From assembly GCF_014534745.1 (NCBI RefSeq), contig NZ_JACVVP010000021.1, positions 1-64,000 of the forward strand: 64,000 nucleotides of DNA. Direction: 5' to 3'. The first letter of the stretch is position 1. Each line of letters begins with the position of its first letter. Under the pieces are notes generated by a model, which had not been told where the DNA came from, ran no database searches, and saw nothing but the letters and a program-made list of their open reading frames with translations. Shown here piece after piece: positions 16,208 through 24,924 of this stretch. The translations under genes were made by a program, and so were the position numbers. Source of the DNA: Flammeovirga sp. EKP202 (GTDB taxonomy: Bacteria > Bacteroidota > Bacteroidia > Cytophagales > Flammeovirgaceae).

Positions 16208-18055
16208 GTGGATTCTCAACTTGCTATTCTCAAAAACCTCTCTGAAGCATTAATCATGGTCAATCAAGAAGGTGTAATCGAATTTGCAAACGATGCTATT
16301 ACTGGAACATTAGGCTATAAACCAGAAAACCTAATCGGAAGACCAATGTCTATATTAATGCCTGAAAGTACTATTCCTGGGCATAAACAGAAGTTCGACT
16401 CCTTTTTCCATAAACCAAAAACAAGGAAAATGGGAAATACAGACCCAATCCGTATAAAACATCAAAATGGGAGTATCATCAATGTGGAAATTTCTTTAAG
16501 CAGCGTTAAAATTGACGGTGAAAGAAAAGCCATTGCTTTAATTGTTGACTTTAGTCGATTCTTCAAATACAAAAATCCTTTACGAGAAAAGCTTGACCTC
16601 TATTATTCTTTGATTGAACACAATACAGATCATCTATTTCAAATTGATCGAGAATTTAAAATTAATTATATCAATCATGTTTCTCCAGGTTTATCAAGAG
16701 ACAAAGTAATGGGAGCCTATCTTTTGGATTTACTCCCAAATGATTACACCAAAGACATGGTCAAAAACATACTCAATTCTGTCTTTGAGACAGGTATTAC
16801 ACAATCCTATGAGATTGATTTCCCTTCACCGCTTGGAGCTTTACATTATGCCACAACTGTTACTCCAGTCATTAAAAATGGAGAGATCTTTCGTTTAAAC
16901 TTAATTACTAGAAATGTAACGAACGATTACAACATCAAGAAACAGTTACTCGAAAGGAAAAAATTTATTGAAAAGGTAGACAGAAACTCCTTAAATGGCA
17001 TCTATATCTATAATTTCGAAACCTCAACCACTGAATATGTCAATGCAAAATATAGCGAGATCTTTGGCTATACAAAGGAAGATATCAACAAAATGACTAA
17101 AGACGACTTCATTTCTTTGTTTCACACCAACGATAGGGAGAATATTATACAGCATCTGAAAAATGTCAGACATTCTAAAGAAGGACAGTTTTTCACAATT
17201 GAATACCGAATAAAATCTAAGAAAGGCGATTGGGTGTGGTGTGTTTCTCGTGATAGTGGATTTGAATATGATGAAAATGGAAAACCCACCTCCTTCATAG
17301 GTGCTTTTATTGATATTACAGAAACTAAAGAAATTGAAATCGAGCTTCTACAAAAGAATAAAGAAATTGAAAACTTTGTTTACCATGCTTGTCATGATAT
17401 CAGGTCTCCTATCAATAGCATTTCACAATTGATTGATTTATCTCTTGAAGACAGTAAAAACAAAGAAGAACTGGAGTTGATTGACAAATCGATTAAAAGG
17501 CTAAAGAACCTTGTAATGTCATTATTGGACTTTGGCAATGAGAGCGTATTCAAAAAAGCAGAACTTGTTTCTCTTGATGACATGATTGACAATGTTATGG
17601 ATGACCTGAAAATTGATATTGACGCATCTTCAAGCCAAATAATCAGAGAGGAAGTACTCCCCGAAATCAACTGTTACAAACTAGGTATCTATCAAGTATT
17701 TCTCAACCTGATTTCCAATGCGATCAAGTTTAGAAATGGAGCTACATCCCCTGTCATTACTATCAAAGCCATTTCTCAAGTTCAACACTGGAAATTTACA
17801 GTAACTGATAATGGCATTGGTATTCGTGAAGATAAAAAAGACGCCATATTTGATGCTTTTACTCGTTTGCACTCTGAATATGATGGAAGCGGATTAGGAT
17901 TAGCAAACTGTAAAAAAGTGATTGACAGACATGGTGGAGATATTTGGGTAGAAAGTAACAAAGAAGAGGGAAGCACATTTATATTCACTATTTCCAAAGA
18001 CCTTGATCATTCTCAAAAAAATCTTGAAATATCAAGTTCACTGAACGATGAATAG
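16208..18055 (+). CDS. PAS-domain sensor histidine kinase
   Basis: A 615-residue protein with no membrane span, so probably cytoplasmic. It has three PAS domains: about residues 5-120 (EALIMVNQEGVIEFANDAI), 135-250 (LIEHNTDHLFQIDREFKINYI) and 255-385 (GIYIYNFETSTTEYVNAKYSEIFGY, ending in a PAC segment). The dimerisation domain carries phospho-acceptor His396 in HACHDIRSP. The ATPase domain has the N box NLISNAIKF, G1 DNGIGI and G2 GSGLGL. The start is GTG at 16208, since the next ATG would cut into the first PAS domain. No response regulator is adjacent, so the partner is unknown. Confidence 0.92.
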   Translation: MDSQLAILKNLSEALIMVNQEGVIEFANDAITGTLGYKPENLIGRPMSILMPESTIPGHKQKFDSFFHKPKTRKMGNTDPIRIKHQNGSIINVEISLSSVKIDGERKAIALIVDFSRFFKYKNPLREKLDLYYSLIEHNTDHLFQIDREFKINYINHVSPGLSRDKVMGAYLLDLLPNDYTKDMVKNILNSVFETGITQSYEIDFPSPLGALHYATTVTPVIKNGEIFRLNLITRNVTNDYNIKKQLLERKKFIEKVDRNSLNGIYIYNFETSTTEYVNAKYSEIFGYTKEDINKMTKDDFISLFHTNDRENIIQHLKNVRHSKEGQFFTIEYRIKSKKGDWVWCVSRDSGFEYDENGKPTSFIGAFIDITETKEIEIELLQKNKEIENFVYHACHDIRSPINSISQLIDLSLEDSKNKEELELIDKSIKRLKNLVMSLLDFGNESVFKKAELVSLDDMIDNVMDDLKIDIDASSSQIIREEVLPEINCYKLGIYQVFLNLISNAIKFRNGATSPVITIKAISQVQHWKFTVTDNGIGIREDKKDAIFDAFTRLHSEYDGSGLGLANCKKVIDRHGGDIWVESNKEEGSTFIFTISKDLDHSQKNLEISSSLNDE

Positions 18056-18096
18056 ATAAATACTCAGAATAGTAGGGCTTAAGGATGATAAGTTCA

Positions 18097-18142
18097 AAAA
18101 ATAAGGTTTGCTCATTTTAATGTGAGCAAACCTTATTTTTTA
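18097..18142. terminator. Terminator between histidine kinase and barrel genes
   Basis: A long stem of about 15 bp (AATAAGGTTTGCTCA with TGAGCAAACCTTATT) is flanked by A and T runs, usable from both sides. Confidence 0.85.
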
Positions 18143-18186
18143 CCGTTTATTTGAAACCTAGCCTCTTATAATATTTTTTTCACGGC

Positions 18187-18969
18187 CTAACTTTCAGGGA
18201 AAGTATGTTTCTTTTCATACTCCGAATAATAAAACTTAGTATTTCTGAATAAGCTGAAGTTCAATGAAACATAAAACACATTTCCTGTCATTTGGTTGTA
18301 ACTCATTCTTCTTCCTGGCTCATTTGGATCTACAGTTCCATACATTCCACCTTTGTCTTTATCCCAAGATGAACTAAAGTAATTATTAAGATAGTATTTC
18401 ATTTTCAGGTTTGTACCGTAAGGAAACTGAATACCTAACATTAAACTATGCTGCACATCTACACGGTCTGAAAACCACACCGAAAACTTATCAACCTTTC
18501 TCTCAGAAACAAACGTTTTTTCTTTGTATTGGATAGGAAGCTCGAACTCGTATCCACCATATACAAACATTCCATGAAGGTTACCTACTTTGAAACCAAC
18601 AGGAATACCTAAATTATAAGTACGCACTTTTTTACGAACTGGCCCCGCAAGTTCAGGGTCTCTATATTCAGTGGGCACATCAAAAATCATCCCCACGTTT
18701 CTAATTCCTAAACCAGTATAAAGTCCAAAATGAGGACTAAAATCAAAGTTTACTAAAGATTGCCAGTTAAAAACAGGAGCAAAACGAACAACCCCATTAT
18801 TTAACTCTTGACCATCTATTTTAAGTCCTGTATTACCAGATAAAATAACTTCTAAACCACCTGTAACATATATATCTGTCTTTCTATTTTTTTCATCTTG
18901 AGCAAAAATGCTAATGGTGGTAAGCAAGAAGACAGAAGACAGTAGTAAGATTTTACGTAAATCGAGCAT
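18187..18969 (-). CDS. Outer-membrane beta-barrel protein
   Basis: A 260-residue protein with a signal peptide (ILLLSSVFLLTTISIFAQ) and a mature part of alternating amphipathic strands (FSPHFGLYTGLGIRNVGMIF, YNLGIPVGFKVGNLHGMFVYGGYEFELPI, NLKMKYYLNNYF) with a C-terminal strand NVFYVSLNFSLF. This is the look of a small PorT/OmpA-like barrel of Bacteroidota. Function is unknown. It is a lone gene that converges with the kinase gene. Confidence 0.75.
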   Translation of the reverse strand: MLDLRKILLLSSVFLLTTISIFAQDEKNRKTDIYVTGGLEVILSGNTGLKIDGQELNNGVVRFAPVFNWQSLVNFDFSPHFGLYTGLGIRNVGMIFDVPTEYRDPELAGPVRKKVRTYNLGIPVGFKVGNLHGMFVYGGYEFELPIQYKEKTFVSERKVDKFSVWFSDRVDVQHSLMLGIQFPYGTNLKMKYYLNNYFSSSWDKDKGGMYGTVDPNEPGRRMSYNQMTGNVFYVSLNFSLFRNTKFYYSEYEKKHTFPES

Positions 18970-19263
18970 AAAAATTCTAAGTAAATATTGTTGACACTAA
19001 TAGCATGTTGTAAGCATACTCAAAAAATGTGTAAAACTATCCTTTGCACATTGTAGAGTAAAGTTAGGATAAATAATAGTATTACATACAATAAGTGACA
19101 ACAAAAAAAATGAAAGGTTGCAGATCTATTCTTATTGGTTCATTTTTCTATTAAAACTCTACAAAAGAGATGTTTAGCTTTTATTAACAGCATTATTAAT
19201 CAATGATAACACTCTCATAACAAATTGTTTATAATAAGATGTGGATTTCACGTAAATAATTGA

Positions 19264-19271
19264 TACCTTTG
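19264..19271 (+). promoter_or_regulatory. Putative -7 promoter element of the rpsL operon
   Basis: TACCTTTG fits TAnnTTTG, about 75 nt before the rpsL ATG. No good TTTG lies 19 bp upstream. The rest of the gene-free stretch 18970-19263 shows nothing recognisable. Confidence 0.5.
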
Positions 19272-19345
19272 CCCACTGTAAAATTTTTGCATTCGAGAAT
19301 TAATAGTATCGAACGTTAGACGCATTTAAATTAAAATTTAAGTAA

Positions 19346-19720
19346 ATGCCTACTATTCAACAACTTGTTAGAAAAGGAAGAAAGAAGATTGTTTTAAAAT
19401 CTAAATCTCCTGCATTAGATTCATGCCCTCAACGTAGAGGAGTATGTACAAGAGTTTATACTACTACGCCTAAGAAGCCTAACTCGGCGATGCGTAAAGT
19501 AGCAAGGGTTCGTTTGACTAACGGTAAGGAAGTCAATGCTTATATCCCAGGTGAAGGACACAACTTGCAAGAGCACTCAATCGTTTTGATTCGTGGTGGT
19601 CGTATTAAAGATCTTCCTGGTGTGAGATATCACATCGTTCGTGGAGCACTTGATACTGCAGGTGTTGAAGGACGTGGTCAACGTCGTTCTAAGTACGGTA
19701 CTAAGAAACCTAAGAAGTAA
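19346..19720 (+). CDS. rpsL: 30S ribosomal protein S12
   Basis: A 124-residue S12 of normal length, starting [14 protein letters not shown]. The conserved decoding-centre segments are present: [22 protein letters not shown], with Lys at the site where streptomycin-resistance changes occur, and [16 protein letters not shown]. First gene of the str operon here, followed after 101 nt by rpsG. It builds the decoding site of the small subunit. Confidence 0.98.
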   Translation: MPTIQQLVRKGRKKIVLKSKSPALDSCPQRRGVCTRVYTTTPKKPNSAMRKVARVRLTNGKEVNAYIPGEGHNLQEHSIVLIRGGRIKDLPGVRYHIVRGALDTAGVEGRGQRRSKYGTKKPKK

Positions 19721-19821
19721 TAGATACCTACTTACTTAAAAAATTAATTAAAGTCCAAGTCCTGAAGTCAAGACAATTTTGTCAGTAAGGGCATCTCTTA
19801 AATTATTTATTCTTTAGAGAA

Positions 19822-20304
19822 ATGAGAAAGGCAAAACCTAAAAAGCGCTACGTATTACCAGATCCTAAATTTGGTGATACTATGGTAACAAAATTCGTTA
19901 ACAACTTAATGGTTGACGGAAAGAAAAGTATTGCATACAGCATTTTCTACAACGCGTTAGAAATCGTTGAGCAAAAACTTTCAAAAGAAGGCGAAACTGT
20001 TGACGCATTAGACGTATGGAAGAAAGGTCTTTCTAACGTAATGCCTGCAGTGGAAGTTAAAGCTCGCCGTGTAGGTGGTGCTACTTTCCAAGTGCCAGTA
20101 GAAGTACGTCCAGATCGTAAGCAATCTTTAGGCATGAAGTGGATGATCACTATGTCAAGAAAGCGTAACGAGCGTACTATGAAAGAACGTTTAGCTGCCG
20201 AAATCATTGCTGCATCTCGTGGAGAGGGCGCTGCAGTGAAGAAAAAAGATGATACTCATCGTATGGCAGAAGCAAATAAAGCATTTTCACACTTTAGATT
20301 CTAA
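19822..20304 (+). CDS. rpsG: 30S ribosomal protein S7
   Basis: A 160-residue S7, slightly longer than the common 155-158. It starts [19 protein letters not shown] and contains [19 protein letters not shown] and the C-terminal [16 protein letters not shown]7 nucleates assembly of the small-subunit head by binding 16S rRNA. The fusA start follows only 6 nt after the stop, so they are translationally linked. Confidence 0.98.
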   Translation: MRKAKPKKRYVLPDPKFGDTMVTKFVNNLMVDGKKSIAYSIFYNALEIVEQKLSKEGETVDALDVWKKGLSNVMPAVEVKARRVGGATFQVPVEVRPDRKQSLGMKWMITMSRKRNERTMKERLAAEIIAASRGEGAAVKKKDDTHRMAEANKAFSHFRF

Positions 20305-20310
20305 TAATCC

Positions 20311-22449
20311 GTGGCTAAGAAGATCCATCTTTCGCACCAAAGGAACATCGGTATCATGGCTCACATTGATGCTGGTAAAACTACGACTACAGAGCGTATC
20401 CTTTATTACACAGGTAAATCTCACAAAATCGGTGAGGTACACGACGGAGCTGCTACTATGGACTGGATGGAGCAAGAGCAAGAGCGTGGTATCACTATTA
20501 CGTCTGCTGCTACAACCACTACATGGAACTACCCTACTGAACAGGGTAAGGCTACTCCTGCTTCAGAAGAGTACAAAGTAAACATCATTGACACTCCTGG
20601 TCACGTTGACTTCACAGTAGAAGTAGCGCGTTCATTACGTGTACTTGATGGTGCTGTAGCACTTTTCTGTGCCGTATCTGGTGTAGAACCTCAATCTGAA
20701 ACTGTATGGCGTCAAGCTGATGACTACAAGGTACCTCGTATCTGTTTCATCAACAAAATGGACCGTGCTGGTGCAGATTTCTTGAAAGCAGTGAAAACAA
20801 TTGAAGAGAAATTGGGTGCAACTCCAGTTCCTTTACAATTACCAATCGGTGCTGAAGAAGGTTTCAGAGGTGTTGTTGACTTGATTACAAACGAAGCTAT
20901 CGTTTGGAATGAGGCTGACCAAGGATTTACTTATGAAGTAATCGACATCCCTGCTGACATGGTAGACGACGTTGCTGAGTGGAGAGAAAACCTTATCGAG
21001 GCGGTTTCTACTCACAATGAGGAGTTGATGGAGAAATTCTTCGAAGACCCAGATTCAATTACTGCTGATGAAGTTCGTGCTGCAGTTCGTAAGGCTGTTA
21101 TGAACATGGAATTCTCTCCAGTAATGTGTGGTTCTGCATTCAAAAACAAAGGTGTTCAAGCACTTCTTGACGCTGTTTGTTCTTACTTACCATCTCCACT
21201 TGACTTACCTGATACAAAAGGTACTAACCCTGAAACAGGTGAAGAGGAGACTCGTAAGGCAGATGCTTCAGATAAATTCTCAGCGTTAGCATTTAAGATC
21301 GCTACTGACCCATTCGTAGGTCGTTTATGTTTCTTAAGAGCTTACTCTGGTACTTTAGAAGCTGGTTCGTATGTATTGAACATGCGTACTGGTAAAAAAG
21401 AGCGTATCTCTCGTTTGATGCAAATGCACTCTAACAAGCAAAACCCAATCCCTCAAGTGGAAGCAGGTGATATTTGTGCAGGTGTAGGTTTCAAAGACAT
21501 CAAAACTGGTGATACTCTTGTTGAGCTTGGTGCTCCAATCGTATTAGAAGAGATGGTATTCCCTGAGCCGGTAATCGGTATTGCTATTGAGCCTAAAACA
21601 AAAGGTGACGTAGACAAATTAGGTATGGCTATCGCTAAACTAGTAGAAGAGGATCCAACGCTTACAGTTGAAACTGACCACGAAACTGGTCAAACTATCT
21701 TAAGAGGTATGGGTGAGCTTCACTTAGAGATCATCATCGACCGTCTTAAGAGAGAATTCAACGTTGAAATCAACGAAGGTGCTCCTCAAGTTGCTTACCG
21801 TGAGGCTATCAAAGGTTCTACTGAACACAGAGAGACTTACAAGAAGCAAACAGGTGGTAAAGGTAAATTCGCCGATATCCAATTCGAACTTGGTCCAGCT
21901 GAGCCAGATGAGGATGGTGTTGTTAAGCCAGGTCTTCAGTTTGTTGACGAAATCAAAGGTGGTGTAATTCCAAAAGAATTTATCCCAGCTGTACAAAAAG
22001 GTTTCGAAGCAGCTATGGGCAGCGGTTCTTTAGCAGGTTACCCAATCGACGCAATGCGCGTTCGTTTATTCTACGGTTCTTACCATGATGTCGATTCAGA
22101 TGCTTTATCATTCGAATTAGCAGCTAAATTAGGTTTCAAAGCTGCTTCAAAATCTTGTCAGCCAATCATCCTTGAGCCTATCATGGACGTTTCTGTAGTT
22201 ACTCCAGACGAATACACTGGTGCGGTAATCGGTGATATCAACAAGCGTCGTGGTCTTCCGAAAGGACAAGAGATCTCAAACGGTGCAGTTGTAATCAAGG
22301 CTGATGTACCTTTATCAGAATTGTTCGGTTACGTAACTGACCTTCGTACTATTACTTCAGGTCGTGCATCGGCTTCATTAACTTTCTCTGAGTACAAAGA
22401 AGTACCAAGAAACGTTGCTGAAGACGTAATTGCTGAATCTAAGAAGTAA
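20311..22449 (+). CDS. fusA: Elongation factor G
   Basis: A 712-residue EF-G starting with GTG ([33 protein letters not shown]), where homology and the 6-nt spacing from rpsG fix the start. The GTPase motifs [17 protein letters not shown] and NKMD are intact. Domains II-V follow, including the [11 protein letters not shown] and GSYHDVDSD segments. It drives ribosome translocation and recycling with GTP. Placement in the str operon points to the main housekeeping copy. Confidence 0.98.
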   Translation: MAKKIHLSHQRNIGIMAHIDAGKTTTTERILYYTGKSHKIGEVHDGAATMDWMEQEQERGITITSAATTTTWNYPTEQGKATPASEEYKVNIIDTPGHVDFTVEVARSLRVLDGAVALFCAVSGVEPQSETVWRQADDYKVPRICFINKMDRAGADFLKAVKTIEEKLGATPVPLQLPIGAEEGFRGVVDLITNEAIVWNEADQGFTYEVIDIPADMVDDVAEWRENLIEAVSTHNEELMEKFFEDPDSITADEVRAAVRKAVMNMEFSPVMCGSAFKNKGVQALLDAVCSYLPSPLDLPDTKGTNPETGEEETRKADASDKFSALAFKIATDPFVGRLCFLRAYSGTLEAGSYVLNMRTGKKERISRLMQMHSNKQNPIPQVEAGDICAGVGFKDIKTGDTLVELGAPIVLEEMVFPEPVIGIAIEPKTKGDVDKLGMAIAKLVEEDPTLTVETDHETGQTILRGMGELHLEIIIDRLKREFNVEINEGAPQVAYREAIKGSTEHRETYKKQTGGKGKFADIQFELGPAEPDEDGVVKPGLQFVDEIKGGVIPKEFIPAVQKGFEAAMGSGSLAGYPIDAMRVRLFYGSYHDVDSDALSFELAAKLGFKAASKSCQPIILEPIMDVSVVTPDEYTGAVIGDINKRRGLPKGQEISNGAVVIKADVPLSELFGYVTDLRTITSGRASASLTFSEYKEVPRNVAEDVIAESKK

Positions 22450-22466
22450 TTATAAATTGTCAATAA

Positions 22467-22538
22467 TCATAAACTTCTGAATCTACAACGGTAGATTCAA
22501 AGTTTATGAAATATATAATCCGCTAGTGGACGGCTAGC
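22467..22538 (+). promoter_or_regulatory. Two hairpins in the fusA-rpsJ spacer
   Basis: A long stem (22467-22475 with 22501-22509, then 22478-22486 with 22491-22499, loop AACG) is followed by a second stem GCTAG / CTAGC (22522-22538). There is no T run, so these are not simple terminators. They may be a processing or translational control site. Confidence 0.5.
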
Positions 22539-22553
22539 ATCATAACAAAAGAT

Positions 22554-22859
22554 ATGACACAAAAAATCAGAATCAAGCTTAAGTCATACGATCACAACTT
22601 AGTAGACAAGTCTGCTGGTAAAATCGTTGAGGCTGTAAAGAAAACAGACGCTGTAGTTGCAGGTCCTGTACCTCTTCCAACAAAGAAAGAAAAATTCACT
22701 GTTCTTCGTTCACCACACGTTAACAAGAAATCACGTGAGCAATTCCAACTTTGTACTTACAAGCGTTTGATCGACATCTTCTCGTCTTCTCCAAAGACTG
22801 TTGATGCTTTGATGAAGCTTGACCTACCTTCAGGTGTTGACGTAGAGATCAAAGTCTAA
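22554..22859 (+). CDS. rpsJ: 30S ribosomal protein S10
   Basis: A 101-residue S10 of normal length ([20 protein letters not shown], then [28 protein letters not shown]). S10 is a small-subunit head protein and the NusE antitermination partner. In many genomes it opens the S10 operon; here a strong terminator follows at once and the next gene is an opposing FecR, so rplC and the rest must lie elsewhere. Confidence 0.98.
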   Translation: MTQKIRIKLKSYDHNLVDKSAGKIVEAVKKTDAVVAGPVPLPTKKEKFTVLRSPHVNKKSREQFQLCTYKRLIDIFSSSPKTVDALMKLDLPSGVDVEIKV

Positions 22860-22882
22860 GTTCAATAACTGATAATACAAAT

Positions 22883-22926
22883 AACCCCCATGCACTTTTT
22901 GTACATGGGGGTTGTTTTTTTTTTAC
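22883..22926 (+). terminator. Terminator after rpsJ
   Basis: The perfect 10-bp stem AACCCCCATG / CATGGGGGTT is followed by G and a run of T, among the strongest terminators in the window. Confidence 0.92.
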
Positions 22927-22937
22927 TGGGCTTTTTT

Positions 22938-23897
22938 TTATTTTCTATGTTGAAGAAAAATCTTATCCTCAACAAAATAGTAGTCCAATGGTACTTGAGT
23001 ACACAACTGAGTGAGTGCTTTTTCAATGCTATTCTCTTTAAATTTACCTGTGAATAATAAATCTAAGGAATGTAATTCATGCTCTATAATTACATCAAAG
23101 TGTTTCTCCATATCTTCAATTACCATCAATAGTGGTGCTTCATTATAAGAAAAACTTCCTTCGACCCATTGTGTATGAGATATATCTCTTTGCAGTGGCA
23201 ATGAAAGTTGGGAAGTAAATGATTCTAACATTTCTCCACTTTTTAATGCTAAAGCTTTTTTTGCTGCATTATGTTCTTCTATATAGGAAATTGAAGATTT
23301 GCCTAAGTTTGTCAATTGAAAAATGTGCTGATCATCTCTCAGATCAAATTGCCCGCCGTCAGGTGCAATCACTACAACTCTATTTGTTTTTACTTCAAAG
23401 TTATGATCTCCATCTCCGTCATCATTTACATTAAACTGAGCATGACCATTAAGATAAATATGCCCATCAAATCCTGTCTTCAAAAATTGCATTGAAGAAC
23501 CCTTCTTTAACAAAGCAATAGATCCGTCAGGAAAAGTATATTTCAAAACGCCTTCATCAGATGTTACTCGTTCTATATCATTAGAGAAAAACCACAAAGT
23601 ATAAATCCCTACCAAAACACCTACTACCGCTGCAACTCTTGTGATTACCTTTGAATGAATAAACCTTTCAAAAGTATTCGAACGCTCTACCTTAAACTTA
23701 TTTTTATGAATATCATTTTGTATGTTTTCCCAAGCTTTATCACGAGGTGTTTTTGATGTTGGAAGAGAAATAGAGTTGGTGTAGTCTGAAATTTTTTCCA
23801 ATAGCTTACCGTCTTTATCGTTCGACAGTTCCAAAGATGTTTTCTTGCCATCTTTAAAGGCTTCATTGCCTTTGCTTATGAAATCATTTTCTGACAT
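22938..23897 (-). CDS. FecR family anti-sigma/signal-transfer protein
   Basis: A 319-residue protein with a polar cytoplasmic N-terminus of about 85 residues, one membrane span near 90-108 (VITRVAAVVGVLVGIYTLWFF), a FecR beta domain (LKYTFPDGSIALLKKGSSMQF, then LNGHAQFNV) and a C-terminal DUF4974-like part (WVEGSFSYNEAPLLMVIEDMEKHFDVIIEH, FTGKFKENSIEKALTQL). FecR proteins usually hold or activate an ECF sigma factor in response to an outer-membrane receptor. Neither a sigma gene nor a SusC-like receptor is adjacent, which makes this an orphan copy. Confidence 0.85.
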   Translation of the reverse strand: MSENDFISKGNEAFKDGKKTSLELSNDKDGKLLEKISDYTNSISLPTSKTPRDKAWENIQNDIHKNKFKVERSNTFERFIHSKVITRVAAVVGVLVGIYTLWFFSNDIERVTSDEGVLKYTFPDGSIALLKKGSSMQFLKTGFDGHIYLNGHAQFNVNDDGDGDHNFEVKTNRVVVIAPDGGQFDLRDDQHIFQLTNLGKSSISYIEEHNAAKKALALKSGEMLESFTSQLSLPLQRDISHTQWVEGSFSYNEAPLLMVIEDMEKHFDVIIEHELHSLDLLFTGKFKENSIEKALTQLCTQVPLDYYFVEDKIFLQHRK

Positions 23898-24260
23898 AAT
23901 TAAAATTAAGAGTAGTTAAAATCATCGTTAACATATATTTACTTATACAAGTATACTCAAAAATACCCTACCAAAAAGCACTAATTTATTAGTTATCAAT
24001 ATAAAATAAGAGTATTGGGTACTTTCAAACAGCAATGCATCATCAACTCAATCAATCTATTATAAACACGACAACACTATAAATAGAGAAATAAAAAAAC
24101 AGTGTCGTAAATTTTAAAGAGGAGCAGAATGAAAAAGCAATTTTAATACATCCTAGAACTTTTGCCCTAGTACTTATACACTTTAAAATTAATAATTGTA
24201 AATTGTAGTGTTGCATTTTTTAATGCTAATAGGTATTAATACCAACAAAATTTTTTATAT
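23898..24260. other. Divergent intergenic region between fecR-like gene and 24261 gene
   Basis: About 360 AT-rich bases. A minus-strand -7 candidate TATTTTTG lies at 23958-23965, about 60 nt before the FecR start. A plus-strand TTTG at 24162 has only a poor -7 match 19 bp on. No gene or strong hairpin is seen. Confidence 0.4.
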
Positions 24261-24713
24261 ATGAATGATGTATGGTTTCAACTAATTCATAATTTTCAAC
24301 AGTATCTCTGGTGGTGGATTGGTGGTCTTTCACTTTTTACCATTTTACTATGGGTTTATATCTATTTTCCATTTGAGAAGAAAAAGCCAATCAACGAAAA
24401 TGAATTAGATGATCTATTTAAGGAACTCAAGCAATCTAAAGACAGCGTATTAAGTGTACTGGAAAATTATCAAGAGATTTTAGATGCCAAGGATAAAGAG
24501 CTTAAGGATTATGACACAAGAATTGAGGAGCGGGAAAATCATCTTTTATTAATTTCTGATTTACCAGAAGAAATTGAGCTTGAAATAAAATTAAAAGAAA
24601 GAAAGCATAACCAAAAAATGCTCTTACTAGGATCAAGTATTGGAATTGTTCTTGGAGGAATAGGAGTATGGGTTTTCCTTAATTGGGAAAGTGTGTTTCA
24701 GTTTATATTATAA
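24261..24713 (+). CDS. Small membrane protein with two spans around a coiled coil
   Basis: A 150-residue protein of no recognised family. An N-terminal span (about 15-36, WWWIGGLSLFTILLWVYIYF) is followed by a highly charged helical part of about 75 residues (LDDLFKELKQSKDSVLSVLENYQEILDAKDKELKDYDTR is cut here into its Lys/Glu-rich heptad pattern) that looks like a coiled coil, then a Gly-rich second span (about 120-142). The charged part is probably cytoplasmic. It stands alone upstream of the trehalose gene, 211 nt away, with no visible link. Confidence 0.65.
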   Translation: MNDVWFQLIHNFQQYLWWWIGGLSLFTILLWVYIYFPFEKKKPINENELDDLFKELKQSKDSVLSVLENYQEILDAKDKELKDYDTRIEERENHLLLISDLPEEIELEIKLKERKHNQKMLLLGSSIGIVLGGIGVWVFLNWESVFQFIL

Positions 24714-24875
24714 ATACCTTACCAAATAAATAATTACCGGAACAAATATTATCGAGGTCTTTTCAGTGTCTATATTCTATATCATAACTAATGGCTATGC
24801 TTTATAAATTTGAGTTCAATAGGATTAGAAAAATAACTGATACTACCTCAATTACTTTTGATCTAGTATATCTCT

Positions 24876-24883
24876 TAATTTTG
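24876..24883 (+). promoter_or_regulatory. Putative -7 element of the trehalose gene
   Basis: TAATTTTG fits TAnnTTTG, 41 nt before the ATG. A second match, TACTTTTG, lies at 24853-24860. No -33 element is found at 19 bp for either. Confidence 0.4.
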
Positions 24884-24924
24884 AGCAGGTATCTCATCAC
24901 CAAATTATTTAACTAACAAATAAC

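Noticed and set aside
20249-20581. Long frames overlapping the rpsG-fusA junction
   Set aside because: They are antisense or out-of-frame shadows of two strongly conserved genes.
13159-24175. Shared word TTTTGCCCTAG at about 13161 and 24162, each upstream of a membrane-protein gene, as a possible ECF promoter
   Set aside because: An 11-base match is expected many times by chance in 64 kb, and spacing to the next conserved bases differs.
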